Shown in pieces: positions 1 through 11,117 of a DNA stretch of 64,000 bases. Location: assembly GCA_032718865.1 (NCBI GenBank), contig JALUTQ010000005.1, forward strand, positions 868,001-932,000, read 5' to 3'. The position numbers were made by a program, and so were the translations under genes. Under the pieces are notes generated by a model. It searched no databases and had not been told where the DNA came from. It worked only from the letters and a program-made list of their open reading frames with translations. Source of the DNA: Tilletia caries (Eukaryota > Basidiomycota > Exobasidiomycetes > Tilletiales > Tilletiaceae). Numbering within the stretch: position 1 is the stretch's first letter; each line of letters starts with the position of its first letter.

Positions 1-1732
1 TCCCAGGTGCCCGTCCTGCGCGTGCTCCTCGTCCGCCACGGCGAGACCAACGAGAATGTCGCAGGCATCATACAAGGTGAGGAAGGGAAAGAAGAAGAGA
101 AAACAGCATGTAGCTTCACTGATCCTCGCTCTGGTGGGAGACAGGTCAGCTCGACACCGACCTCAATCCGCACGGCCGGCTCCAGGCTGAAGCCGTCGCC
201 CGCGCTCTCGCTGATGAGCCCATCGACGAGATCTACACTTCCTCCCTGCGTCGAGCCGTAGACACAGCGACAGCGATTCATCAGGCCAACCGAGCTCTCC
301 AAGCACAGGGAGTACCTCTGATTCAAGAAGCCCGCCTGAAGGAACGCTACTTTGGTGTTCTCCAGGGCAACGTCTGGAAAGGCGGAGATCGGAGCGGAGT
401 CGAGGGCATCGAGCCCGTCGAAAGTGTGACGGAACGTCTGGCTGGTTTTTGGAATGACTGTGTCGTCAGTCCCGGTCCGTGGGAAGACATCCCCGACGAC
501 GCTCAAAGCGACGGTCAGGATGGTGGTGATGCAGCGGAAACGGTGGCTTCCAATGGACAGCCAGCCTCCGCTCCTCAGGCCGGCGAAGTGGTGCGGACTA
601 TTCTTTTGGTGGGGCACGGCTCGGCATTAGCCACGCTGGCAGGGTACGTCTTTCTATACCTGTTATATTTCTGAATGTCGTTACCTCTGATCGCTTCTTT
701 CCTTCTGATCCCAGATCCGTTCTTATCGACGGAGGATACGTAGACTTGGCTCCAGGTGCCGAACGAACGCGTATCTGGAATTGCAGCATCACAGAGATTC
801 ACGTCCCCGCCTTCCCAGCTCGAAACGGAACTTCCTCGAACCCCGCCGACAAAGGTCAAACCTCTCAGCCTCCCTCTCGATTCCGATCCCTCGGCTCCAA
901 GTTCTCCAAGAGCCGTTCCCGGAACTGGCTCGTCCGACCTCTCCATCTCAGTCCGCTCGCCGCCAACGCCGGAACCGGTCCTTCTGCCCGTACCGCCCCA
1001 TCCACCTTCACATGGCCGGACGGAAGCCCACTCGGAGACATCGGCTACGGACAAGGTCGGGGCGTTGTCAAACGATGGGCCGACATCACCCATATCAAAG
1101 CCATGGCATTGGCGCCTGGTGCCGGTCCGGGCGATGCCAACCTCGTCAAGAACGTAGATGAGATGATCGAGAACCCCTCGGCGCCCGTTTCTGGAACGGC
1201 CACTCCTGCGATGCGTCAGGATCTACCAGTTCAACCCAAAGCCCCCCAGCAAGCTGGGGAGACGCTCAAGATTACTATAGAATTTGGGTACGTTCGTCTA
1301 TGAATTCGTACATCGCGTGCTCATATCTGACCGCTTCGTCTACTTTTGATTCGTACAGAGGAGGCACCGAGTTACTCACCTCCACCCCAGAAAAGAAAGC
1401 TCACGAAGTCCGCATCCCAGCACAAGCCGACGATGACGGCCGTCCAGCTGACGCACGTTACCTGATCAAGTGGATCGCCGAGAACCTGATCGCAGAGCGA
1501 CACGAGCTCTTCGTGGAGGGAGACACAGTGTGAGTTGCCTCTCGCTCCGAATGTGCGCCTTTGTTCTTAAACAACTCGATCTCATCTTCTAACTTTCTCC
1601 CGGGCTGCCAACAGTCGCCCTGGTATCCTTGTTCTGATCAACGATGCGGACTGGGAACTCGAGGGCGAAGGTGACTACCAACTGCAAGCTGGCGACCGTC
1701 TTATCTTCATCAGCACCCTCCACGGCGGCTAA
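1..1732 (+). CDS. Histidine phosphatase fused in frame to URM1 (5' partial)
   Basis: Five exons: <1-76, 145-643, 715-1287, 1359-1529, 1615-1732; the start lies before the window. The N-terminal part is a phosphoglycerate-mutase-like histidine phosphatase: the LVRHGET motif with the phospho-acceptor His is in exon 1 and the second catalytic His is in LVGHGSAL at the end of exon 2. After about 190 residues of low-complexity linker the same frame enters a complete ubiquitin-related modifier: TIEFGGGTELL, then [14 protein letters not shown], ending in the diglycine LHGG before TAA. URM1 is the sulphur carrier and modifier used in tRNA wobble-uridine thiolation (known of the family). No stop separates the two parts and all four introns keep one frame. 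An alternative is a separate URM1 transcript starting at the ATG at 1211. Domain identities are certain; the fusion as a mature protein is inferred. Confidence 0.85.
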
Positions 1733-2208
1733 GCCATTGCCTCTTACCATATTGGACCTCGAAATGGCCTTGACTGCTGCAATCAATGGACTTTCGTCAA
1801 TCGCACCTGGATAGGAAGATATGAAGATGTCATTGAATCTGATAGCCCTAATATGGATGTCATGCTGGGAGGCCAGGAGAAGGGAACAGAGAGAAGTGGA
1901 TGAGAGAGACGAGAGGGACCAGATGGAAGAGAGAAGAGAATAGAGATGCAAGGAGATGTCGATAAGAGATATCAATAGAGTACGATGCGTGAGAGAGCGC
2001 TCAAAGGAGCAGAGATGAGAAAGGTCGAGTCGAATCCAGGTTACGAAATTGTCCCTTTGATGTGTGTGTGTGCGTGTGCTTGAAGTCAGAAATGCCGTGG
2101 ACGTCCTCGTCGTCCTCCTCTCCTTCGCGTCCCAAGGCAGACTGGGCAGGCGTCTTCCGTCGCTTCGCCAGATGATGGGCCGCCGAAGTATTTATCGGGA
2201 AGGCCCAA
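1733..2208. other. Convergent 3' intergenic region
   Basis: Gene ends face each other here (URM1 fusion from the left, kinase from the right). The stretch is A/G-rich on the plus strand (GAGAGA runs near 1890-1940) with a GTGTGTGTGCGTGTG run near 2060. I see no coding potential and presume 3' UTRs. Confidence 0.6.
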
Positions 2209-5200
2209 TCACAGCCCCCGTTCCATGCTCATGCTCCCATGCCCCGCACTCCCAGACAGATTCGACAACCTCCTCAACTCGCTCAGCGCCGACCGCTTCT
2301 CGTCCTCCTCCTTCCGCAACCGCATCCGAAGCTTCGAGATCCGATCCTCAATCTCGTCAATGTTCTTCTGCAGCGCAACATGCCGGTTGTCCATCGTCCG
2401 CGACCATTCCGCCGTCGCCTGCCGACTGCTGGCGCTCTTGGGGACTCCCATCGAGGCAGTAGGGGGCACACTGGTCCCGCGACCGCCCCGACTGTACTCG
2501 GCCCCGATCTCTTGACTGTCCTTCCGCCGCACATCGCCGCTACTGCTACTACCAGTGAGCCCTGCGGCCGCCCGCATATTCGCTACCGTCTTGTGCTCCT
2601 TGATGCTGCCACTCCCGGCGCCGATCGACGGGAATTCGGCCACACTACGTCGTCGAGAACTCATCAAGGCGGTATTGCTTGGGTTGACCCCGAGACCCCA
2701 GAAGCCCGCGGTGGGAGGAGCGGTAAGCATCCCCTGCTGCTCGGTTGAGCCATTCATCATGCCCCCGACGCTCGGATAGCCAAAGACACTGGCTGGACGG
2801 ACCTTGGCTGCCCGCATAGAACCACTGGCGCTGCTACCGCTGCCTTCATGTCCTCCACTCGAGCTCGCATAGACTGACGTCAACGAAGGACCGCGGGACC
2901 GAGGTGCCTTACTGGGCGTTTTCCTCAGCTGAGCCTTCATCAAGAGTTGCCGCGTGCTGGGCCGTTCCCGTAGCGGCCACCGAACCTGCGCCGTATCTCC
3001 ATCGAGGTCCGACATGCTGCCTGTGCTCGATATACTGCTATTGGAGATGCTCGCGGGTAGTCGAGCGCCCGGAGGCGTGCTTGTGATACTTTGCCGTGAT
3101 GGACCACGCGACTGTTCGCTACTGAGCGTGCTGAAGGACCGCTCGTGGTCAAGGTCGAGTGCGCGCTGGCGCGAGGTAGGGGACACAACGTCTACCACCA
3201 GACTGGGTCGAGATGACGTCCGCATTGGGACATCTCCGCGCCTCCACCCATACGTTGCAAGCTGATGCCGGGCTCCGTCCGATTTGATCGATCGCGAGCT
3301 TCCCCATTGCGGGAGACTTCCTATCGATCCTTGCTTGGCTATTTCCATAGTGGGCGCCGCTGCTCCGTAGCTGTCGTCAGATCTCGGTAGTAGAGGTGGG
3401 GCTGGTGCACCAGTCACTCGTCTCGAGATGGACCAGTCGGTTTCATCCATCTGGCTGAAAGTCAGCTGTCCACCAAAGCCCATGCCCATCCTCCCGTCTG
3501 CCGCCTGTCTCTTCTTCTTGGCACTCTTCTGCACCGCCTTCATCATGTGGTCCCATGCCTCTCGCTCCGATAGTTCTCGCTTCGTGACACTGCCACCTGA
3601 GATCCGTGAGTCGGAGCCGCTACTGGGAATGTTCGATGCGACGACGTCCACGGCGGGAGTATTGCCGCGACTTCGACCGCCATTCTGCGACGAAGATCGT
3701 TGGCGAGATGCGTTTGAAGAGGCAGGTTCGCCTGTCGCCGTCCTTAGCGAGGCGGCAACAGGGAAGGGGTACGGCGAGGGTAGGCCCGCCTGGCCAGCTA
3801 AGACGCGCCCCTGACCATCAGCATCGTATCCCTCTCCATCGGATGCCATCCCATCCTGAGTCGTCGCGCTGGCAAAGTTGGGAAGACTCGTCTTACGCAT
3901 GGGCGTGACAAAGCGTGAGTCGATCCCGACTCGGGCCCAGCCTGCAGCTTCAACAGCTCGGCGCTGCAAGCTACGGGGCATAGTAGTTGCTCCCATGGCA
4001 CGAGGGTACGGAGTTGCGAGGGCTGGAGGGAGCGGGTCGGGACTGGACCCGAGATTGAGGTCCGACGTTCTCCGCGTCATGGGAGTCGACGCTGCGGGTG
4101 TTGATGAGTTTCTTGTATCCATATCCTCAATGCCGGACAGGATCGAGTGATCTGGTCCATCAATCACGGCCGGTGCCGAGGCGAATCGTACTTCATTCTT
4201 TTGCTCCTTGTTCTTGGCCGCTGCATGCTGATCCGTAACGGTACCTACAGAGCCTGTCGCGAATGCGCAAGCCTTAGGTTGCAGTGTGAAGCCTGTCCAT
4301 TCGAGGTCGATGTCGTCCCACATCGGTTCTGCACGCTCAGCCCCTTCGCGGTTCTTGCCATTGATATCCTTGGTCTGGTAATGGCGAGATTCAGCGTGTG
4401 ACGCATCTGCCACACCGCTCAACTCGGCCATACTTGAAAACTTTTCCTGCTGCGGCCGACGACTCGAGACGTCGACGTCCCGACCGCCGATTTCGTGTTC
4501 CGCACACATGGCCGATAATTCCTCGTCCCGGTCCAACTCGTTGATAAACGCAGGGAAATCGTCCACGTTCCCGTCAAATATCGCCGAAAAACTGACAGGA
4601 GAGATGATACTCAGCATGCTCATGCTGATAGAGACGTCAGGCTCGAAATTCTTGGGCGGACGCTGGGCCGGTGCAGGTGAACTTCTCCAGACGGACGGCG
4701 ATGGGCTGTGTAGAACCGAGGGCTCCTGTTCGAACGATGTGGGTTGTCCCGGAGAGCTGCCAGCCGAGCCAGCGCCGCCTCCGTTGATATCCAGGCGCTC
4801 GACAGCGGGCACGAATGGTGGAGGCACTGGAAAAGTCGTGACAGTCTCAGCGCTGGAACACTTGAGCTTCGTGAACGTGTCTAAGAAAAACTTACTCTGA
4901 TGGAGGGCCGCCCAATCAATGCCTTCGAAGAACAGGTGCTCCTTGACATCGTCGGTAGACCGAGCACCTAGGCGGTCCTCGCGGTCTACGATGAGACTGT
5001 GTTACAGAAATTGAGGACCTTCGTCAGACACAGTCTTCAACGACGCTTAAGAAAATGCCTTCTCACCTCTTGATCAAGTCTCTCAATGCATCTGAGCACT
5101 CAACCGATTCGTCCAAAGCAAGATATTCCTGCGGAAGACGATAGAGAAGGTCAGCCAAACGCTAACCTGAACCTCACAACATACAAGAACGCCGACATAC

Positions 5201-7081
5201 CGAGTGATTCATGATCCGCTGGTAGGCCGCAGCCGGATCGCGAGCCCAGAAGGGCAGTTTTCCGTACGTCATTTCGTAAATTACCACACCGACCGACCAC
5301 CAGTCGCACTCAGGACCATACCCTCCTGGGCCATCCGGATCCGACGCGGAGGTAAATGATCCCTCAGCAGAGCCGGGTCTCATTTTTTCGGCGTCCGCCA
5401 TGAGGGATTCGGGGAAGCTCTTGTCCGCCGGAACACTGACATCGGGCCCCGTAGAGTTGGCTCGAATCGTTCGTGAACAGTCACTGAGCGCCTTCCTTGG
5501 CGCGCTCTCATCAGCTCGGCCGGGGAAGAGAGAAGGCTGGAGCTTGTCCGACCGAGATGCCGGCAGTCGGGCGTCGATGGTCATCGTCGATGCGTCCTGC
5601 ACTTGGATGTTGGAATGCGATACCGAATCGGAAAGAGAAAGAGAGGCCAAAATCGAGGCAGAGATGGAGTCCGAGCTCTGTTCATCTGCCAGCGATTCGT
5701 CCAAGGACGACTCTGCTGCGGCCAATCTCTGCTCCTCGAAGAGAAGAATCTCTGGGGCGATGTAGTCACATGTACCCGCTGGTTCGCGACAGTGGAACAT
5801 ACGGACTCTCCTCTCCGTTGTCGGAGCAGAGCCATCTGAAATCTCAAATGTCGAAATGGGAGCAGAGGTCGAGAAGTCGCAAAGCTTCAGGTGGCCAGTG
5901 TGGTCCATCAGGAAGTTTGATGGCTTGACGTCTCTGATGCCACGGAAACTGATAACATGAGCCATCCCAGTGCAAGCTCTCAGGACCGAACAAAAGTGGA
6001 GTGATACTCACCTGTGCGCAAATCCACACCCATGAACCCAGCCCACTGCAGCCACAATGTCGGCCGCGTACATCTGGATCCAGTCTTCAATCAGCAGTCC
6101 TCCGGACGGATTCCTGCCAGGGACCGACGAGGCCCCACCATTTCCCAGGCTCGATGCTGACGCCGCCGACTCGAGAAAGGTATTGAGGTCACCGGCCGGG
6201 AAGTATTCCATAACGATGTGGAGCGAGCCTGTACTCTGGAAAGCCGCACAAATCTGCGGGGTGTAGTCTGGTCGGCCGCCAGATGACTGGGATGTCGCCC
6301 CTGATGACTCCGACGCCGCGATGCACAAGAGATCCTTCTCGGTCATGGGCGAAGTTCGGTGTGGTTCCCGTCGGGCGACGCCTTTGAGCATGCTCTTGAG
6401 CACATACAACTTGCGATCCAGGCGGCAGCGGACCACTTCGACGATGCCTGCTCGGCTTCGCTGGAGATTGTTTAAAGGGATGAAATCCCGCTCGGTAAGG
6501 ATCAGTGTCGGGAGGGACCTCAAGACGGGAATGATTGTGTTCCGGAACGAGTTGGGATCGGCCGCTGCCTGCGGAGAGCTGGATCCGGTTCTCGGCCCAT
6601 GCGTAGGGCTTCGGGAACGCTGCCCGTGCAATGAGGTCGAATGAGGACCTGCAGTCAAGGGTCTGGCCGGCTCGGCGAGTATGGTCAATTTTGCGGCTGA
6701 CCATAACATCGCCAGGGCCAGATCGAGGCGCAAGGAACAGTCGAGCTTCAAAGCGGCGGTGCTGAGGGAGGTTGACAGAATGCTGCTGTCATATGGTCTC
6801 GAGCTCGCGCTCTTCTTGATACTGTGCAGCTCAGCGAGCGCTTGAGCTGTTTGCGGGTGGGATAGAAACCGTCGATGATGCTGCAAGGCTCCGTAGCGTT
6901 CGAGTCCGGTCTGACCGGATGAAGTCGAGGCTCCGTCTGTCGGTTTGCTGATGGTTTCCAGGAGAGCGCAGAAAGTCTTTAGCACTGCTGGCTCCGAGAG
7001 GGCCGATTCGATGTGGTCGAAGCGAGTAGACCATGACTGATGCTGCTGCTTCGTTCTGCTCTGCAGCTGTGAGGTCGACAT
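2209..7081 (-). CDS. AGC-family protein kinase, ROCK/MRCK-like, with long Ser-rich tail
   Basis: Five exons on the minus strand: 7081-6012, 5933-5201, 5128-5067, 4996-4896, 4826-2209, giving 1,527 residues with all phases consistent. The kinase domain spans exons 1-4: VAIK-like lysine in YVLKSML, hinge region [12 protein letters not shown], catalytic loop HRDVKPSN, activation segment ending in CDYIAPEIL, and [16 protein letters not shown] plus RIMNH, which resemble the DMPK/ROCK/MRCK branch. Oddities: the Mg-binding DFG reads DFS, the glycine-rich loop is degenerate ([11 protein letters not shown]), and about 150 Ser-rich residues separate APE from the DWWSVG helix. The AGC-type extension ([10 protein letters not shown], then FFEGIDW and PPFVPAV) follows. 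The roughly 850-residue tail is Ser/Arg-rich and disordered-looking with a short coiled coil near the C-terminus ([21 protein letters not shown]). Role in polarity or cytoskeleton is inferred from family only. Confidence 0.85.
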
Positions 7082-7600
7082 CTAGAATCGTGTTGTACTG
7101 CGCCTTTGTCTTTTCGCCCGATTGTAAAGTACTGGAGTCGTTCTCCCGCCAGAGATTGGGGAATGAATAAACGCTGTGCCTGCGAAAAGTTGGGCAGACG
7201 AGGTCGAAGGAAGCGGTGCCGAAAGCCGTCGAAGGCGAGGTATGGACGGGAGATCGACGAGGGGCTGGCGAAGTATGTACGTATGTACCAGAAATCGAAG
7301 ATGTGAGGGGAAGTGCCTCTTTGCGTTGAAGTCGCAGCGAGTATTTGTTACCGCCTGTCGGAGATGCTTCGCATATGAGCTGTCACTGGAGAGAGAGAGA
7401 TAAAGAGATGGTGGACAGAGAGGGAGACAGAGAGAGAGAGACAGGGAGCAGCGTGCGTCTGGTGGTGGAGGCAGGCAGTCGATGGTGTTGGTGTTGGTGT
7501 TGGTGTTGGTGTTGGTCTCAGTGTTGTTGTTGTTGTTGTTGTTCTCTGTCGATCTGCAACTATACACGCCCGATCCCGCCAACGAAATTAAGGTAGTCCC
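7082..7600 (-). promoter_or_regulatory. Leader/promoter region of the kinase gene with microsatellites
   Basis: The upstream side of the minus-strand kinase gene carries a GAGAGA run (7390-7440), a GTGTTG hexanucleotide array at about 7484-7516 and a GTT trinucleotide array at about 7522-7543. Placement suggests 5' UTR or core promoter; no defined element was recognised. Confidence 0.4.
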
Positions 7601-7696
7601 CGGGCCGTAACGTCGATGAACACTGCGCTAGTGCCCTGCCCTCAGTCTGTGTTTTCCACTAGGACGCGTCCCAGTCGCGCTCTCGTTGGAAGGATA

Positions 7697-7734
7697 CAGC
7701 TCGCGCCCAAGAAAACCCTGGAATTCGCGACACC
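7697..7734 (-). repeat. 38-bp inverted repeat, left copy
   Basis: This 38-bp segment (starting CAGCTCGCGCCCAAG, containing GGAATTCGCGACACC) is the exact reverse complement of 13904-13941 and differs by one base from the copy ending at 14041. It lies on the opposite side of the MULE transposase gene from those copies, in inverted orientation. Confidence 0.8.
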
Positions 7735-8427
7735 ATGTTCCCCTAACTTTAGTTAAGGGGTTATAGGGCGGCTCCCGCCTTACGGCCGTAAGCTTTTTGC
7801 CATTCAGGCTCGTAGTTTGGGACTTTTCTTCGCAACTACCAACACAACACACCATTCTGAATCAGTAGACCCTTGACCAAATCTAGTCCTGCAACTTCTG
7901 GCACAGGTTTCGTGGTTGTAGCATCAGAATTGACTGATCTGTCCTTGAGCCAAAGTTTGGGTTTTCCTTACATAAGCACAGAGTGCAGAAATCTTGCATA
8001 CGTAATCAGTTCATTTCGACACTCGACAGACGACAACCAACACCGCCAGCCTTTCTTCACGCTTCCATCGAAGCCCGACAAGCATCATGCGAATTGAACA
8101 ATCCCCCTCGATTCCTTTTTAACCGCTCTCTGCTCACCAAGGTTCAAGTTAATGATGCTCACCGCTGTTTTGCTTTTTCTTGCTTAACCTGATGGCTGAT
8201 ACCACTTACCCATACCAGTCTCTGCTTTGTTCCCATTCTGAGTCCGGCCCAGGCTCCAGCAGTCAGCACTCCCGAATTGTCATCCAAGGTAAGCCTCGTG
8301 TTTATACGCGCATCTGCATCAGGTGCTCCGGGTTAGGTCCTTACTCACCCATTCGTTTTTCAGCTCTCTGCTCTTATGAATCCGGTCGACGTCGTCAAGA
8401 TGAGTAGACTGACTTTCCTCACTCACC

Positions 8428-8820
8428 ATGCCCCATCGGACAGCTCTCTCCCTCGACAAAGCCGCTGCCAAGGTTGCTCCCAAAGCACACCACCTCGTCA
8501 TCTCCAACCCCGTCAACTCCACCGTGCCCATCGTCGCCGAGGTCTTCAAGTCTTTACGACCCCAAGCGGTGGGTTTTTTTCCCCGACCCCCCTCTCCTTC
8601 TTCTAACGGCTCTGACGCTTCATGAGTTAAAATGGTGCTCATCACTGCATATCTTCGTACAGTCTGTTCTGTGTCACGGGTCACCACCTTTGACATCACA
8701 CGCGCCTCCACCTTCCACTTCGACATTGCCAACGTCAAGCCCGCCGAGGTCAATGTGTCCGTCGTCGGTGGCCACCTTCGGCGTCACCATTGTGCTTCTC
8801 CTCTCTCAAGTCGCCCAGGG
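8428..8820 (+). pseudogene. Malate dehydrogenase gene fragment
   Basis: An ATG-started frame reads KAHHLVISNPVNSTVPIVAEVFK, the conserved core of NAD malate dehydrogenases (quoted here with the flanking residues merged; the family core is ISNPVNSTVPIVAEV). A frameshift follows at YDPKR, then an intron-like segment ending in a CAG acceptor near 8660. After it come VTTFDITRASTF and KPAEVNVSVVGGH, and in another frame FGVTIVLLLSQ. The family order is ISNPVNSTVPI, YDPKR, GVTTLDxxRASTF, VPVVGGH, GVTIVPLLSQ, so the order is preserved. Both ends of the gene (Rossmann N-terminus and C-terminal domain) are missing and at least two frameshifts are present. This is a non-functional gene fragment that keeps an intron, inside a transposon-rich zone. 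Confidence 0.85.
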
Positions 8821-8822
8821 TT

Positions 8823-8850
8823 CCATACTCCAATAGTATGTTCAACACTG
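8823..8850 (+). repeat. Relic right end of the hAT-type MITE family
   Basis: The 28 bp are identical to the right end of the element at 30220-30854, including the terminal GTTCAACACTG. It abuts the MDH fragment on one side and a CTGAC-type pentamer array (8850-8896) on the other. Only this terminus survives. Confidence 0.7.
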
Positions 8851-8896
8851 GACCTGACCTGACGGCTGACCTGACCTGACCTGACCTGATCTGACT
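8851..8896 (+). repeat. CTGAC pentanucleotide array
   Basis: Short tandem array of CTGAC-type units (ACCTGACCTGAC with one interruption) directly following the MITE relic. Confidence 0.8.
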
Positions 8897-9919
8897 TTCT
8901 TTCTGCTGTGCTCTTGCCTCTTCTATATTCCCTTACCTTCGCATCACGCTCTGTTGGCATTCCTTTGCCCATTCGTCTCCGGTCTCAGCCTTCACCCGTC
9001 TTCTACGTCCCTTCCGTCTGCTTCCCCGGCCGCTTATGTTTCCTATCCCCTGACCTCTCCTTCTGCATTAACCTCACGCTTTTTTCTCCTCAGTCTTTTT
9101 AATCTTATCTTCATTGCGCTCGCAGCTATTCTCCGTCTTGTTTGTCAATTGTCTCTCTCTGCGCGAAGCCATCATATGACATATCATTCTTTGCTTTCTG
9201 CTTCCTTGGTAGATACAGCCGTGCGGGATGATTACGTGTGTGAAGTTCCTCAATCCCTTTTTCACGCAAGTTTGATCAAAATTCAAAATGTTACATGGAC
9301 AATGATATAGATGCTCGTAGCTACGATCGCAAGTCGCAGCCGCATGGCGAAGCAGACGAAGGGTAGCGAAGCTACCTTGAGCTTCTGCGTAGCCGTGCTG
9401 GGCTGAGATTTGGTGACCTTTCTGATACAAAAGATTCGCGAAAAAGGGGAGGGGGAGAGGACGCCCCCAGTCACGTCTTCGCACATCTCTACCAGGTCAT
9501 AAGGGTCTGAGGTCCACATCGAGTCTGAGGGACACCCTGGCCTTTGGGCTTCAGCCGACAGCCAGGTCACTATGGTTCCAAGGCGTAAGTTGCTGCTACT
9601 TAACTTTGTTGACTAAGTCTGTATTTAAATCCCACTCCCAGCCCCCAGCGACCTGTTATTCAACAAGGCGAAAAAGTTAGGGGAACACTCTGGTAAGGTA
9701 CGCACCCAGGTCAGGAATTGCACATCTATTATGAGTTGATCTTGAGCCTCCGGGCCCGCGGCCCGCCCCACCAAATCAATCCTCTTTCCCTCGCAACCAC
9801 AGCCAGCAGATGCAGCATTCAACCACATCATCAATCAAGAACCCCGGGTCATCAGCGCATTACCCATCAGTGCTGCTACACGTCTTCCCCGGCCGATTGG
9901 GTGCCAGTTGCCATCCATC

Positions 9920-10350
9920 TTCACACATCTACGCCGATCAGCTCGCCGCCTCTGCCGCTGCGCCTATGGTCATTGATCGCCAGTCGCCACCGTCATCGGT
10001 CCACCCCTCAGCGTCGTCCAGCCCGTCAACTCTGCCGCTGCGCTAATGGTCATCGTCACCCGTCCGCCCATCCACGTCGTCCAGCCCGTCGCCTCTGCCG
10101 CTGCGCTAATGGTTGCCACCGTCACCCGTCCATCCATCCACGTCGTCCAGCCCGTCGCCTCTGTCGCTGCGCTAATGGTCACCGTCGCTAATGGTCACCG
10201 CCACCGCCATCCATCCACCGGCCTCCGCCATCCATCCACTGCCCGTCGCCTCGCCGCTAATGGTCACCGTCGCTAATGGTCACCGCCACCGCCATCTGGT
10301 CACCGCCACCGCCATCCATCCACCGCCCGTCGCCTCGCCGCTGCGCCAAT
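9920..10350 (+). repeat. Minisatellite (about 60-bp units)
   Basis: Three to four degenerate tandem units contain GTCGCCTCTGCCGCTGCGC, TAATGGTCA and CATCCACGTCGTCC, followed by shorter GTCACCGCCACCGCCATC units. Open frames across it merely follow the repeat. No gene is supported between 9690 and 11117. Confidence 0.8.
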
Positions 10351-11117
10351 GGGTTTGGCCCATCCACTGCATTGTGCATGCATGCATCCACTCCGCCCGC
10401 ATCCCTTCGTCTGCGCGTCTTCGCGATGCGATCGAGTCTATTCCGTTTCCTTCTTTGGTTGCCAATCTGGATCATGTTGCTGGTGCGTGTTTGTGTCTTG
10501 CTGCTGTCGTCGCCCTTGCCGTCCCCTTGCCGTCATGGCTAACTCCGATCCCTTCTATTGCGTCTGCAGGCTCATTCACCAGTCACCTTGTTTGGCCCGC
10601 CGCTGTGTGCTCGGCTTGTGCGCGTCTCAAGTCGCCATGAGCGCACGCAACCGACGTGAGTTATGCTGTCCATCATCACTTCTTACCCTCCCCCTGCTAA
10701 TAATGCTCATTCTTCTCGCATCGACATCTCCTGACTCCTCTATCTCCATGGACCAGTCTACCACGTCTGTTCTGCCGTCGCGGCACTGATCCCCGCTCGG
10801 CTGTCTCGTTTGGATTTTCGGTCTCTCCGACGTCCCGACCACGGGTAATCCAGCAGATACCCGGGCCTGACGGGAGTGGGGGTAAGGGCCAGGATGCGTG
10901 ATGCGTCTGCGGTGTCAGGTGTGAGACGTGAGTATGAGTGTTTGTTGCCGTATGTATTCTTCTGCCGACCGTCATTGACACATTCATACATCGCTTCCCC
11001 TTGTGCTGCACATCCTGCGCGTCTACACCGGCAACTGTTGTTGTCTCAAGCTGTCTACCAACCAGAAATATTGCACGTGTGGGTGTCACCTCGCATTTTG
11101 TCCGAGCTCTCAGAGAC
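10351..11117. other. Non-coding stretch downstream of the MULE transposase
   Basis: C/T-rich on the plus strand with scattered short frames. No conserved protein, RNA gene or repeat recognised. It lies on the 3' side of the minus-strand transposase gene. Confidence 0.5.

Larger units (their letters stand above)
7737..9690. repeat. Possible degenerate mobile segment around an MDH fragment
   Basis: A 15-bp sequence, TGTTCCCCTAACTTT, near 7736-7751 recurs inverted near 9673-9687. The enclosed DNA holds no intact gene, only an MDH-like fragment, a CTGAC pentamer array and AT-richer filler. No target duplication was found at the two ends, so a mobile element boundary is only suggested. Confidence 0.25.

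Noticed and set aside
2283..4900. Many plus-strand frames opposite the kinase tail
   Set aside because: They mirror the Ser/Arg-rich minus-strand coding exon and have no independent features.
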